A DNA stretch of 64,000 nucleotides from Chitinophaga rhizophila (GTDB lineage Bacteria > Bacteroidota > Bacteroidia > Chitinophagales > Chitinophagaceae): assembly GCF_019492185.1 (NCBI RefSeq), contig NZ_JAICCF010000003.1, positions 496,001 through 560,000 of the forward strand, in the 5' to 3' direction. This document shows, one piece after another, positions 1-10,400 of this stretch. Each line of letters begins with the position of its first letter. The first letter of the stretch is position 1. The notes under the pieces are model-generated. The model was not told where the DNA came from. It saw only the letters and a program-made list of their open reading frames with translations, and did not search any database. Made by a program: the position numbers and the translations under genes.

Positions 1-43
1 ACATCATGAACTAACTAAAAGACATAAATGCAGCAAAAGCTAA

Positions 44-76
44 AATAAAAAAGGCCTGCATTACTGCAAGCCTTTC
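44..76 (-). terminator. Rho-independent terminator after tRNA-Asn
   Basis: On the minus strand a 10-bp stem (65-74 with 51-60, one G-T pair) closes a GTAA tetraloop and is followed by TTTTTATTTT. It lies 10 bases past the tRNA 3' end, so it should end the tRNA transcript. Confidence 0.85.
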
Positions 77-83
77 CTTTTCG

Positions 84-157
84 CTCCCCCTGTTGGACTT
101 GAACCAACGACCCTCTGATTAACAGTCAGATGCTCTAACCAACTGAGCTAAGGAGGA
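84..157 (-). tRNA. tRNA-Asn (anticodon GTT)
   Basis: A 74-base cloverleaf reads on the minus strand. The acceptor arm pairs TCCTCCT (157-151) with AGGGGGA (91-85) and leaves G as discriminator. The D arm contains AGCTCAGTTGGTTAGAGC, the anticodon loop is CTGTTAA with anticodon GTT, and the T arm carries GGTTCAAGTCC. CCA is not encoded. It is a single tRNA gene with its own promoter upstream and hairpin terminator downstream. Confidence 0.97.
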
Positions 158-202
158 ATTTCTTTTCCCGTTTGAGAAATTTGTTTTCCCGTTTCGGGAT
201 TG

Positions 203-233
203 CAAAGATAGATATTTTCTTATTCCCGCCAAA
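203..233 (-). promoter_or_regulatory. Bacteroidota-type promoter of tRNA-Asn
   Basis: On the minus strand TTTG (233-230), a 19-base spacer and TATCTTTG (210-203) match the primary sigma consensus of Bacteroidota (TTTG, 19-21 bases, TAnnTTTG) exactly. The predicted transcript start is about 40 bases before the mature tRNA, leaving a short 5' leader for RNase P. Confidence 0.8.
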
Positions 234-251
234 TCCTTTTTAGATTTTTTT

Positions 252-1856
252 TCAAAAAGGATCAACCAAAATTAAGAAACGCTTATCCAGAGAGGATTCC
301 CGAGAGAAAAAATTTACAAACTTCAGATCCAGACGAGTCACCGGGAACTGAGAGAAGGTCTTTAACTCCTTAATACGCCGTCCTCCAGCCACCAACGAAT
401 CCCTATGCTCTGCTGACGTAAAGACAATAGATGGCCCGGCCGGAACGGTATCATATCTAAGCAGCGGAGCATCCAGATAATATTCCATCGCGTATGAGTT
501 CACTCCATAAAAGCCGACCGCTGCACCTTTCAGTTCCTTATTTGCATAAAAAGCTGCTGTACTTCCACTTTGATATCTCAGCACGTCCGGATAGAATAGT
601 CCATTTAAAAATATATTCAGAATAACTCCGGCCATGCAGGTACGGAAAAATACACGTGCCGTTCCTTGCAAAGGAAGCCATATAAATGCCGCAATCCCTA
701 TCATAATAAGTATAACTGCCCATAAATGGATTTCAGGCCTGTAAAGCGCCCATAAACCGACAATAGCGATACCCATGATACCCATCAGGATATGCTGAGT
801 TATACGAAAGGCTCTTTCGGGCACATCGTCTACTATATACTTCGCTGTTAGAATAGCAAAAAAGGGAAAGATGATATTCAGATAATGCGGTAGCTGAAAC
901 TTTGACAAGGAAAATAACAGGAACGTCGATAACGCAGCGCTAATACAATAATACTCCACGGCAGACTTCCCACGGCGACGAAAGAACTGTACAATTGCTA
1001 CATACAGGAAGATCGACCAAGGCAGAAATGCCCATAGTACTGTATGGAGGAAAAAGGAAGGATCGCCATGGCCTTTGATAGGCCCGCTATTCATAAACCT
1101 GCCAAACTGACTATCCCAGAAAAAGAAACGGATACCTGATACACCTGTCTGCCCAAATACCACCTTCTCCGGATGCGCATCGAACTGTTGATACAAAGCA
1201 TATAATTCAGGGCTGATAAATACTAAAATCAAAAGAGCTGTTACCAGCCAATGCCAGTGAAACAGTTGCTTCCATCTGCCTGTAAATACATGATCGCCTA
1301 TAATTGCAAAGCCAATAGGCACTAATGCAAAAGGCCCCTTCGTCATTACCGCACAGGCGGCAAATAATGCGCCCGGCAACAACTGCCGCTTATACAGATG
1401 GTATACACTGGCTATAATCAGGCCCGTAAGATAAGGCTCCGCCCGTACGTCCGTACTCGATATCACCAGGTGCTCTGCCGACAGGAATATACATACTGAC
1501 CATCGTGCTACTCTTTCGTTATATACATTGAGCGCTTTCGCAAACCTGTAAGTATATACAGCTCCCATCATCAGAAACAGAAATGCCGGCAGCTTATAGG
1601 CAAAACTGGTAAACCCGAACAGCAGATAGGAGAGTGCTGCCATCCAGAAAGGGAAATGCGGTTTGTCCAGCCAGTCACGGCCATCTGCTACCAGATTCAG
1701 GTAATCATGATGCTGCACCATATGCTTGGCTATACCTGCATACAGTGCCCCATCAGGCTCCATTATGGTTACAGGTAGACCCGTCATGTGCACAAACACC
1801 AGCAAACCAACCATCACCCGCCAAACTTGTTTCTCGGAAATAGAATTAACTGCCAT
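252..1856 (-). CDS. ArnT-like glycosyltransferase (GT39/GT83 family)
   Basis: A 534-residue integral membrane protein resembling ArnT/PMT-type glycosyltransferases, which move a sugar from a polyprenyl-phosphate carrier to lipid A, protein or glycan on the periplasmic face. After the first membrane segment it has EPDGALYAGIAKHMVQ and, further on, WLDKPHFPFW, matching the acidic first loop and the DKPP-like loop of the family. About ten to twelve hydrophobic segments follow, then a soluble C-terminal part from about residue 430, as in ArnT. ATG start at 1856. It lies 69 bases after the Rieske gene on the same strand and could share a transcript with hflX. Donor and acceptor cannot be read from sequence. 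Confidence 0.85.
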   Translation of the reverse strand: MAVNSISEKQVWRVMVGLLVFVHMTGLPVTIMEPDGALYAGIAKHMVQHHDYLNLVADGRDWLDKPHFPFWMAALSYLLFGFTSFAYKLPAFLFLMMGAVYTYRFAKALNVYNERVARWSVCIFLSAEHLVISSTDVRAEPYLTGLIIASVYHLYKRQLLPGALFAACAVMTKGPFALVPIGFAIIGDHVFTGRWKQLFHWHWLVTALLILVFISPELYALYQQFDAHPEKVVFGQTGVSGIRFFFWDSQFGRFMNSGPIKGHGDPSFFLHTVLWAFLPWSIFLYVAIVQFFRRRGKSAVEYYCISAALSTFLLFSLSKFQLPHYLNIIFPFFAILTAKYIVDDVPERAFRITQHILMGIMGIAIVGLWALYRPEIHLWAVILIMIGIAAFIWLPLQGTARVFFRTCMAGVILNIFLNGLFYPDVLRYQSGSTAAFYANKELKGAAVGFYGVNSYAMEYYLDAPLLRYDTVPAGPSIVFTSAEHRDSLVAGGRRIKELKTFSQFPVTRLDLKFVNFFSRESSLDKRFLILVDPF

Positions 1857-1925
1857 GGGGAAAAATTACGGCTCTGACTGCATATCCGCAAAACAGAAGG
1901 GGCTTTTAATAGAAAATTAACAGGG

Positions 1926-2264
1926 TTACCAGCCAAACAGGCTCGATTTCTCTAATCCAATATAGAGACCGTCTGAACGCTGCTCTAATGGATAAGTCTT
2001 GAGGTAAAAGCCTTCTCCGCTGCTATTATACCCGTTCTTGATACTAAAACGATACCTGTGCAGCGGACAAACAACATTACCGGCATCATCCATAAACCCA
2101 TCCGCCATAATGCCGCTTGCATGCGGACACTTATAGGCAAAGGCATAAAACTGCTCCTGATACTTTGTGTAACAGATCTTTTTGCCCTGCACCTCCAGGA
2201 CCCCAATCTCGCCCTCCCTTGCATACAGGTCTGATAAACGATGCCAGTTGTATTGTTTAGCCAT
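1926..2264 (-). CDS. Rieske (2Fe-2S) domain protein
   Basis: A 112-residue cytosolic protein made of one Rieske domain. The cluster ligands are visible as C46-x-H48 (CPH) and C66-x-x-H69 (CPLH). It has no signal peptide or membrane anchor, so it is a small Rieske ferredoxin of the NirD/dioxygenase-ferredoxin type rather than a bc1 subunit. It should carry electrons to an oxygenase or reductase that is not encoded nearby. It begins 8 bases after hflX and is very likely co-transcribed with it. No functional link to HflX is evident. Confidence 0.88.
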   Translation of the reverse strand: MAKQYNWHRLSDLYAREGEIGVLEVQGKKICYTKYQEQFYAFAYKCPHASGIMADGFMDDAGNVVCPLHRYRFSIKNGYNSSGEGFYLKTYPLEQRSDGLYIGLEKSSLFGW

Positions 2265-2272
2265 GCTACTGA

Positions 2273-3463
2273 TTAATAGAAATATTCGCTCTTGTATGGG
2301 TAACGCACTCTATATAGCTCTATTACCTTGCTCAGAATAGTCTGACGCAGTTCATCAATATTCTTACGCTCCAGGGCAGAAATAAAGACACAATTACCAT
2401 GAGTTCTTGTCTGCCAGTTCTCCTTCAGCTGATTCAGAATATCCTGCTTCACATCCTCGGCCAACCACTTGTCGAATGTCTGCTGCTCATACAAGTCCAT
2501 CTTATTGAAAATCATGATACTTGGCTTATCAAAAGCTTTCAGCTCCTGCAGCGTGCGATTCACGACCTCTACCTGATCTTCATACTGCGGATGTGAAATA
2601 TCCACTACATGAAGCAGAATATCGCTTTCCCGCACCTCGTCAAGGGTAGACTTAAAGCTCTCTACCAGGTGATGCGGCAGTTTCCTGATAAACCCTACGG
2701 TGTCACTCAACAGAAAAGCTGTTTGGTCAAATACTACCTTACGAGTAGTAGTATCCAAGGTGGCAAACAGTTTATTCTCTGCAAACACCTCACTTTTACT
2801 CAGCAGATTCATGATCGTACTCTTACCCACGTTGGTATAACCGACCAGGGCCACACGAATGTACTCACCACGATCTTTACGCTGCGTAAGTGATTGTTTA
2901 TCAATCTCAGCCAACCGCTTTCTCAATAAAGCAATCTTATCCTTAATAATACGACGGTCAGTCTCAATCTCCGTTTCACCAGGACCACGGCTACCGATAC
3001 CACCTCCCTGCCGTTCCAGGTGACTCCACATACCTCTCAGACGGGGCAGGATATACTGGTATTGTGCCAGTTCTACCTGCACCTTCGCCTGGGCTGTACG
3101 GGCGCGACGGGCAAAGATGTCCAGAATAAGGTCACTACGGTCAATCACCTTCACATTCAGTACCTTTTCTATGTTTGCTATCTGCGAACCGGTCAGCTCA
3201 TCATCGAATATGACCAGATTAATATTTCTACCTGTAATGAAATCCTTGATTTCTTCAAGCTTACCCTTCCCGACAAAAGTCGCTCTGTCAGGGTGGGAGA
3301 GTTTTTGGGTAAACCTTTTTACAGTTATTGCGCCGGCTGTCTCAGCAAGGAACACCAGCTCGTCCAGATACTCCTGTACCTGACGCTCCGTCTGCTCCTT
3401 ATGTATCAGTCCCACAATTACAGCCCGCTCTTCCTGTTGTACTACTTGTTTCTTTTCAATCAA
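2273..3463 (-). CDS. hflX: Ribosome-associated GTPase HflX
   Basis: A 396-residue GTPase that in other bacteria splits stalled or heat-damaged 70S ribosomes. The N-terminal HflX domain (about 15-200) includes the glycine-rich RQGGGIGSRGPGETEIETDR segment, followed by the G domain: G1 GYTNVGKST at 208-216, G3 DTVG at 254-257 and G4 NKMD at 320-323. The start is TTG at 3463. No in-frame ATG lies near the conserved N terminus, and a TACCTTTG -7 element sits about 20 bases upstream, so the TTG start is well supported. It shares its upstream region with the divergent S9 peptidase gene. Confidence 0.95.
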   Translation of the reverse strand: MIEKKQVVQQEERAVIVGLIHKEQTERQVQEYLDELVFLAETAGAITVKRFTQKLSHPDRATFVGKGKLEEIKDFITGRNINLVIFDDELTGSQIANIEKVLNVKVIDRSDLILDIFARRARTAQAKVQVELAQYQYILPRLRGMWSHLERQGGGIGSRGPGETEIETDRRIIKDKIALLRKRLAEIDKQSLTQRKDRGEYIRVALVGYTNVGKSTIMNLLSKSEVFAENKLFATLDTTTRKVVFDQTAFLLSDTVGFIRKLPHHLVESFKSTLDEVRESDILLHVVDISHPQYEDQVEVVNRTLQELKAFDKPSIMIFNKMDLYEQQTFDKWLAEDVKQDILNQLKENWQTRTHGNCVFISALERKNIDELRQTILSKVIELYRVRYPYKSEYFY

Positions 3464-3482
3464 AGTATATAAAAATTTACTG

Positions 3483-3490
3483 CAAAGGTA
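3483..3490 (-). promoter_or_regulatory. -7 promoter element of hflX
   Basis: TACCTTTG on the minus strand matches TAnnTTTG and lies 19 bases before the TTG start of hflX. No exact TTTG -33 element is present at the usual distance. Confidence 0.5.
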
Positions 3491-3547
3491 TGGAATTAGT
3501 CCATAGCACTATTTTCCCTACATTTAGCTTCCAAACAGAATCTGAAC

Positions 3548-5575
3548 ATGCACAAATCACTTTTGTTAACAACACTTTTTATATCATCTATGGCAGCGGC
3601 CCAGCAGAAAATGACGCCTGAGCTGCTCTGGCAATTGGGCAGAGTTAGCGGCGAGGCGATCACGGCAGACGGAAAGACAGTTATCTACAGCGTAGCAAGG
3701 TACAATATCGCAGAAAACAAAAGCGACAGAGACCTCTTTGCAATCCCCCTGGCAGGTGGAACTGCCCTCCAGATTACCAAAGAACCTGGAGCAGAAGGCG
3801 AAGTAAGCCCTCTCGGCGGACAAAAAATCGCTTATGTCTACAAAGGACAAAGATGGGAGATCAATGCTGACGGTACCGGCGCTACCCAGATCACCAATGT
3901 AGAAGGTGGCCTGCAAAATATGCGTATATCCCCCGACGGAAAGCATATTCTCTTCTCCAAAGAAGTGAAACTGAAGAAGATAAGTGGTAGCGACATCTAT
4001 CCTGACCTCCCTAAATCTAATGTGCAGATCTATGACAACCTCAACTATCGGCACTGGGATACCTGGGAAGATGGCAACTTCCAGCATATCTTCTTTGCTA
4101 CATACGATAATGGCAAAGTAGGCACACCCATCGACATTATGGAGGGCGAACTGCATGATAGCCCACAGATGCCTTTCGGGGGTGCGGAAGACGTTATCTG
4201 GAGCCCGGATGGCAAAAGCATCCTCTATGTTACAAAAAAGAAGTTTGGTAAAGATTACGCGGTAAGCACCAATACCAATATCTACGAATACAACCTTGAA
4301 AGCCGCACTACCAAAAACCTGTCCGAAGGGCTGGCTGGCTACAATACCAGTCCATCCTTCAGCCCTGATGGTAAATACCTGGCATGGCTGGGTATGGCAA
4401 AAGACGGCTTTGAGGCTGATAAAAACGATATCATTGTTCTAAACCGTACAACCGGTACCCGTACTAACCTTACCAAGGACTGGGATGGTACTGTTGCATC
4501 CATTTCCTGGAGCAAGGATAATAAACAGCTGTTCTTCCTGGCAGTAGTAAAAGGTACCGAACACCTGCATGAAGTTACCCTGCAGAAGGATATGGCTACT
4601 ACCAATGCTAAACACATCCGCCAGATAACCACAGGCGACTTCGATATTAATGGTATTGTAGGACAGGCAGGCAATACGCTCGTAGTAAGCCGTACCGATA
4701 TGAACCACGCGGCAGAGTTATATACCGTTCAATTGCCTAAAGGTACACTCCAGCCACTCACTACCGTCAATAAGGAGACCTACGATAAAACCGGTATGTG
4801 TAAAGTGGAAAAACGCTGGATAAAGACTACCGATAATAAAGAAATGCTGGCATGGGTAATATTCCCTCCTGATTTCGACCCGGCCAAGAAATATCCTACC
4901 CTGCTATACTGCCAGGGAGGACCACAGTCTGCATTGTCCCAATTCTATTCCTACCGCTGGAACTTCCAGCTGATGGCCTCACAGGGGTATATAGTAGTAG
5001 CTCCTAACCGTCGCGGTATGCCAGGCCATGGTGTAGAATGGAACGCCGCTATTAGTAAAGACTGGGGCGGACAACCCATCCGGGATTACCTGAGTGCTAT
5101 CGATGCGGTAAGCCAGGAACCCTATGTTGATAAAAGCCGCCTGGGAGCTGTTGGTGCCAGCTATGGTGGATACTCGGTGTTTATGCTTGCAGGTATTCAT
5201 AACAACCGCTTCAAAAGCTTTATAGCTCATGACGGCCTGTTTGACCTGAAAAGCTGGTATGGCACCACTGAAGAACTCTGGTTCGCCAACTGGGATATAG
5301 GCCCTTACTGGGATCCGGCTAATGCAAAGATCTATAAGGAGTATAATCCAAGTGAATATGCCAATAAATGGAATACTCCGATTATGATTGTTCAGGGTGG
5401 CACCGACTTCCGTGTAGGCATCGAACAAGGGCTACAGGCCTTCCAGCTGGCACAGCTGAAAGGTATCAAAAGCAAACTGCTTTACTTCCCTGAAGAAAAC
5501 CACTGGGTACTGAAGGCACAAAATGCCCTGGTATGGCAACGGGAGTTCTTCCAATGGCTGAAAGAAACGCTGTAA
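3548..5575 (+). CDS. S9 family peptidase (prolyl oligopeptidase/DPP type)
   Basis: A 675-residue exported serine peptidase. It has a signal peptide (MHKSLLLTTLFISSMAAAQ), a beta-propeller region with WD40-like/TolB repeats such as SPDGK, and a C-terminal alpha/beta hydrolase domain from about residue 430. The catalytic triad is S538 in GASYGGY, D620 in GGTDFRV and H652 in ENHW. Such enzymes remove dipeptides or oligopeptides from short periplasmic peptides and help Bacteroidota use protein as food. It is transcribed away from hflX and ends at a strong hairpin. Exact specificity (DPP-IV, DPP-V or acyl-peptidase) cannot be fixed. Confidence 0.92.
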   Translation: MHKSLLLTTLFISSMAAAQQKMTPELLWQLGRVSGEAITADGKTVIYSVARYNIAENKSDRDLFAIPLAGGTALQITKEPGAEGEVSPLGGQKIAYVYKGQRWEINADGTGATQITNVEGGLQNMRISPDGKHILFSKEVKLKKISGSDIYPDLPKSNVQIYDNLNYRHWDTWEDGNFQHIFFATYDNGKVGTPIDIMEGELHDSPQMPFGGAEDVIWSPDGKSILYVTKKKFGKDYAVSTNTNIYEYNLESRTTKNLSEGLAGYNTSPSFSPDGKYLAWLGMAKDGFEADKNDIIVLNRTTGTRTNLTKDWDGTVASISWSKDNKQLFFLAVVKGTEHLHEVTLQKDMATTNAKHIRQITTGDFDINGIVGQAGNTLVVSRTDMNHAAELYTVQLPKGTLQPLTTVNKETYDKTGMCKVEKRWIKTTDNKEMLAWVIFPPDFDPAKKYPTLLYCQGGPQSALSQFYSYRWNFQLMASQGYIVVAPNRRGMPGHGVEWNAAISKDWGGQPIRDYLSAIDAVSQEPYVDKSRLGAVGASYGGYSVFMLAGIHNNRFKSFIAHDGLFDLKSWYGTTEELWFANWDIGPYWDPANAKIYKEYNPSEYANKWNTPIMIVQGGTDFRVGIEQGLQAFQLAQLKGIKSKLLYFPEENHWVLKAQNALVWQREFFQWLKETL

Positions 5576-5588
5576 GTATATAATATCA

Positions 5589-5622
5589 GCAGTCAGGCCT
5601 TTAGTGGCCTGACTGCTCTTTA
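5589..5622 (+). terminator. Hairpin terminator after the S9 peptidase
   Basis: A perfect 11-bp stem (5589-5599 with 5606-5616) and 6-base loop are followed by a short T-rich stretch. It lies between the S9 peptidase and the paaG-like gene. Confidence 0.75.
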
Positions 5623-5650
5623 TCATTATTTATAAATTCCCCGAAACGTT

Positions 5651-6430
5651 ATGTTTACCTCTCTCTTGCTCGACATCCAGGAAGGTATTGCTACCATCAC
5701 CCTCAATCGCCCGGATGTATACAATGCATTTAATGATCCGCTGAGTTATGAATTACAGGATGCCCTCCGGCAGGTAGAAAAAGACGCGGCCGTCAGGGCT
5801 GTCATACTTACCGGAGCTGGTAAAGCCTTCTGCAGCGGCCAGGACCTCAAGGCTGCAATGAATGGCGAAAAACGTAACTTAAGTGAATCACTGCATAAGC
5901 GGTATAATCCTATTATCAGGGCTATACGCAATATGCCCAAGCCTGTAATCTGCCAGCTGAATGGTATTGCCGCTGGTGCGGGATGCTCACTGGCGCTGGC
6001 CTGTGATGTAATTATTGCCAGCGAGACGGCCGCAATGGTAGAGATATTTATTAATATCGCGCTGGTGCTGGACTCAGGATCGTCTTACTTCCTTCCCCGT
6101 ACTGTTGGATATCATAAGGCATTTGAACTGGCTACTAAAGCAACAAAACTGTCGGCGCAGGAAGCTATGCAGTTGGGGTTTGTTAATAAGGTGGTACCAC
6201 CAGCGGAACTGGAAAGTACTGTCAGGGCTGAAGCGGCTTTCTATGCCGGCGCACCCACCAAAGCTATCGCCCTGCTAAAGAAAATGCTGACAAAAGGTAT
6301 GACTGAAAACCTGGACGCTGTACTGGACTATGAGGCTTATTGCCAGGAAATAGCAGGAAATACTGCTGATAATAAAGAAGGAATCCAGGCCTTCCTGGAA
6401 AAACGTAAACCTGTGTTCAAAGGCGCTTAA
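5651..6430 (+). CDS. paaG: PaaG-like enoyl-CoA hydratase/isomerase
   Basis: A 259-residue crotonase-fold enzyme. The oxyanion-hole segments are GKAFCSGQDLKAA near residue 60 and NGIAAGAGCSLALACD near 105, and the segment ALVLDSGSSYFLPR near 140 carries the acidic residue typical of the PaaG branch (2-(1,2-epoxy-1,2-dihydrophenyl)acetyl-CoA isomerase). PaaG works in aerobic phenylacetate breakdown, but no other paa gene is present here, so a role in general acyl-CoA beta-oxidation is also possible. The gene stands alone between two hairpins. The crotonase-family call is firm; the PaaG assignment is from sequence resemblance. Confidence 0.85.
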   Translation: MFTSLLLDIQEGIATITLNRPDVYNAFNDPLSYELQDALRQVEKDAAVRAVILTGAGKAFCSGQDLKAAMNGEKRNLSESLHKRYNPIIRAIRNMPKPVICQLNGIAAGAGCSLALACDVIIASETAAMVEIFINIALVLDSGSSYFLPRTVGYHKAFELATKATKLSAQEAMQLGFVNKVVPPAELESTVRAEAAFYAGAPTKAIALLKKMLTKGMTENLDAVLDYEAYCQEIAGNTADNKEGIQAFLEKRKPVFKGA

Positions 6431-6452
6431 ACGGCCAATGGCTATACATCAA

Positions 6453-6484
6453 AAAGGGCTGTATCATTGATGATACAGCCCTTT
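6453..6484. terminator. Bidirectional terminator between convergent genes
   Basis: A perfect 14-bp stem (6453-6466 with 6471-6484), TTGA loop, flanked by A-rich and T-rich ends, separates paaG from the convergent outer-membrane protein gene and can serve both strands. Confidence 0.85.
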
Positions 6485-6504
6485 CAAATATTATTAAGAT
6501 CTGC

Positions 6505-7203
6505 CTATAAACCGCTGATCATGAATCCAAATGAGTAAGGATTTACATCATAGGTACCGTTCTCCTTAAATATACCATTCAGGGCATAAGTACCATATAC
6601 TGCAAAGTTGCCATAGCCTACTCTTGCAGTACCCGAGAAGCGCCAGGTATTGAAAAGACGTTTGCTTGCCTCTTTTTCTATCAGTTTGGAACCTCCCAGG
6701 TTTTCTACAGAACGGGTATGTGCGTTGATCAGGTTACCTACCTTCAGACCAAAACCCACTTTAAACCCTTTGTTCGCATTATCCGGTACCTGGCGGTAGC
6801 GCAGCTCCAGTGGTATTTCCACATAGGTCGCAGCCAGTTTGAATTTGCTATAGGTATCAGTTTCCTGGAAGTTAGGTACTGAAGATGTATTCCTCAGATC
6901 CAGGCTCATATCATTCAGCTGATAGTGATCAGACCCTATTCCCAAACCTGCTGCAAGACTGAAATTCGTTTTCTGCATAGGAATGTCATACATAAGGGCA
7001 ATATTAAGCTGACGGTTAAAACCTGTCTTAATGTTACCGGCTCCTGTGCCTGACAATCCAACATATCCTAACTGAATCACTAAGAAATCCTTGGAATGTG
7101 AGGCTGCTCCCATGGCAGTATTAGCAACTGCATTCTTGGCATCCTGTGCAAAACCACCCAGTGAAGCCGCCATCAGTCCCAGCGAAATGAATAATTTCTT
7201 CAT
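6505..7203 (-). CDS. Outer-membrane beta-barrel protein (porin-family fold)
   Basis: A 232-residue protein with a clear signal peptide (MKKLFISLGLMAASLGGFAQ), then alternating amphipathic strands with aromatic ends and a terminal strand YSFGFMISGL, as expected for a small eight- to ten-strand barrel of the outer_membrane_beta-barrel (PorT/OmpA-like barrel) group of Bacteroidota. No peptidoglycan-binding domain follows. No substrate can be inferred. It is monocistronic, with a -7 element upstream and a shared terminator downstream. Confidence 0.75.
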   Translation of the reverse strand: MKKLFISLGLMAASLGGFAQDAKNAVANTAMGAASHSKDFLVIQLGYVGLSGTGAGNIKTGFNRQLNIALMYDIPMQKTNFSLAAGLGIGSDHYQLNDMSLDLRNTSSVPNFQETDTYSKFKLAATYVEIPLELRYRQVPDNANKGFKVGFGLKVGNLINAHTRSVENLGGSKLIEKEASKRLFNTWRFSGTARVGYGNFAVYGTYALNGIFKENGTYDVNPYSFGFMISGL

Positions 7204-7237
7204 GTTTAAGTATAAAGTCTTGAAAAAGAATATTAGG

Positions 7238-7245
7238 CAAATTTA
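7238..7245 (-). promoter_or_regulatory. -7 promoter element of the outer-membrane protein gene
   Basis: TAAATTTG on the minus strand matches TAnnTTTG and lies 34 bases before the ATG at 7203. No exact -33 TTTG is visible. Confidence 0.5.
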
Positions 7246-7387
7246 ATGGAATAGGAATAAAACCAAGGGTTAAAATATTTATAAAATATCTGTCTTCTTC
7301 TATTACCGCTTTTTATCATCTCATCATAAAGACATATCCTTTTCTAATATATTCTGCCCTATATCGGCTTCCATCCCACGCTTACAG

Positions 7388-7428
7388 GAAAAAGCAGGCT
7401 GCCAGTAACTGACAGCCTGCTTTTTTAT
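7388..7428 (-). terminator. Terminator of the SNF2 helicase gene
   Basis: A 12-bp stem (7390-7401 with 7413-7424), extended by an inner CAGT/ACTG pairing, has A-rich and T-rich flanks. It lies 14 bases beyond the stop of the SNF2 gene on the minus strand. Confidence 0.8.
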
Positions 7429-7442
7429 ATAGCATCCCCTTA

Positions 7443-10400
7443 TTAACTAAAGAGATATAACACATCTTCTTTGGTCAGCTTCTTCACAAATCCCGAATCA
7501 TCTGCTATGATCTCTTTCACCAGCGACTTCTTACGCTCCTGAAGCTGGAGTATCTTTTCCTCTACAGAATCTTTACAGATCATTCTATAGGCAAAGATAT
7601 TCTTCGTCTGCCCGATACGGTGCGTACGGTCAATCGCCTGTTGCTCTACTGCCGGGTTCCACCACGGATCTACGATATATACATAGTCTGCCGCTGTCAG
7701 GTTAAGACCCACACCTCCCGCTTTCAGCGAGATCAGGAACACCCTGCAGTCGTCATTGGTCTGGAAGTTCTGAATAGCACGCTCACGCTCTGTGGCGGAT
7801 GTACTACCGTCGAAATACTCAAAAGCCACCTTCATATGCTGCAGCTTCTCACGGATCAGCCCCAGCATACCCAGGAACTGTGAGAAAATCAACACCTTGT
7901 GGTTGCTGATATTTTCTGACATCTCACGGGTAAGCTCATGCAGCTTTACTGAGTGATTCGGATACTGTTCCGCTTCATTCAGAATAGCCGGAGAGTCACA
8001 GATCTGACGCAGTTTCATCAGACCCTGGAGGATGGTCAGCTGAGAACGTTCCATACCTTGATCCTCAATAACACCCAATATCTTGGACCTGTAAGAGTTC
8101 CGGTATGCATCGTATATATGTCGCTGTTCTGCATCCATTTCACAGAAGATGACTGTCTCAATTTTCTCCGGCAGGTCTTTGGCCACCTGCTCCTTCGTAC
8201 GGCGCAGGATGAAAGGATAGATCAGCTTACGCAGATGGTCCTTACGCTCTTCATCCTGGAACTTGTCAATAGGCGTGGCAAATTCATTCCGGAAGAAGTC
8301 TACGCTACCCAGCATGCCGGGATTCAGGAAGTTCATCTGTGCATAGATATCAAAAGTATTATTCTGCATCGGCGTACCGCTCAATGCCAGTTTGTTCCTG
8401 GTATTCAGCAGTTGCGCAGCCTTGGTTACCTTACTCTGCGGATTCTTAATAGCCTGGGATTCATCCAGTACCACATAGTCCAGATCCAGTTTCATCAGCG
8501 TCTGTACATCGCTGCGGAGGGTGCCATAAGTGGTGATCAGGATATCAAACTTCATCAATTCCTCTGCCGTCTTCAGGCGGGTAGGGCCGTGATGAATATG
8601 ATATGTCATGGTAGGCGTAAACTTCCGGATCTCATTCTCCCAGTTATAGATCAGGGTAGTAGGACATACCACGAGTGCCAGACACTTATCATCATTCTTG
8701 TTCTTATAATGCTGGATAAACGTCAGTGCCTGGATAGTCTTACCAAGACCCATATCATCGGCCAGGATACCGCCCCACTTCACCTCATCCAGGTAGTTCA
8801 GCCATTGGAAACCACTTTCCTGGTATGGACGCAGGGTGGCCTGCAGGTTATGAGGCAGCTGTATATTACGGATCTCGTCAAACTGCAACAGCTTGCGGCG
8901 CTTTTGCTCTAACTCCTGCAATACGGTTTCATCGTCGATGAACTCATATAGTTCATCAATAACGCTGAAGTTATACTTACTCAGTTTCAGCGCACCTTTG
9001 TCTTTTTCTTCCCCGATCTTGAACAACAGGGAATACTTTTTCAGCCACTCTTCCGGCAACAGTCCCAATGAACCATCTGCCAGCTGCACGTAATTCTGTT
9101 TACCTGTTAGGGCTTGTTTTATCTCCCGTATGCTTACCTTCTGATCACCATAGACTACTTCAATCTGTGCGTCAAACCAGTCAATACCTGAGCTGATCTG
9201 AAGGTTAGTAACAGGTTTATGTGCGCTGAATTTGAAATTTTTAAGGTTCTCAAATCCAAATACACGTACATTCATTTCCTTCAGGGTATCAAAGAAGAGG
9301 AAAAACCAGTTGTTTTTCAGCGCTTCTTTCGCCTTCAGATAGAAGTAATTATTTGAATTAGGCTGTGTAAAATTGGTATGCAGGGCACTCAGCTTCTCAA
9401 CAAATTGTTGCTCTGCCTCTTTGTTCCTGTGGATAATAAGTACCTTGTTACCTTCCTGCACAGTGATTTTTCCGTCATCATTCCATTCCACTTCCTGACC
9501 ATGATAAGCAAAGCCTGGCTGAATAATGAATGTCTCACCCACTTCACGTAGAAATACCCTGCATTCAGGCAGAATATCATCTACCTCTGCCAGCAGCGAA
9601 CTGTCAAATTGTATCTGATATTGCTTGCTCAGTGGTAGAAGGTAGTCCTGGAGATAGGTACTCCATTGATCGGCAGGTATACGGATCTTACCGCTTTCGC
9701 GGAATAATTCCACATGTAATGCATCCTGCGGATTTTCAAAGAGATACAATACTTTGTTCTTCAGGAACAATATAGGGCTATCCCATTCATTGGCCGATAC
9801 ATTTACCAGTTCTCCCTCTATTTCCACATGACAGGTCACTTCCACAACGTCAGGCGCTGTATGCGTTTTAAATACCGGCTGCAACCTGTCTCCGGCAAGG
9901 TGTATTGGCTGAAGATTCTTCGTTTTGAACTGTTGCCGGTTGGGCAACAGGAATAACAATCCGTGGGCTGCCATCTGGGGAAACAGCTTGGCAAATTTAG
10001 GATGCAGGTATTCCAGCATCAGCTCCTTTGTCTCTGTCGGCAGATCTGACTCATTATCATTATGGGTAATGTTTTCCCAGATGCCGGCAAAAGGAGAATT
10101 TTTGCTCAGGAACTTGCTGACTTCTATACCCTGTACCTTACGTACAGGCGTGATCAGGTCACGGTCAGCCTCTTTATATAAATAGAAGTCAACATACTTG
10201 GACAGGTCCAGTTTATTGACAAGTGATACAAATTCGCTTTGTTCATCATTCACCTCTCCGCTCACAAGGTCTACCCGGAAGAAGGGATATAATGGTTCGT
10301 TGGCGTTAAATACAACTCCGATACGCTGTGTAATGGTATTAGCCTCTTCCGCAGCAGGAGGGGGGGCGGCCGGCTGTCTGGTAGCAACGGCGGCATCCAC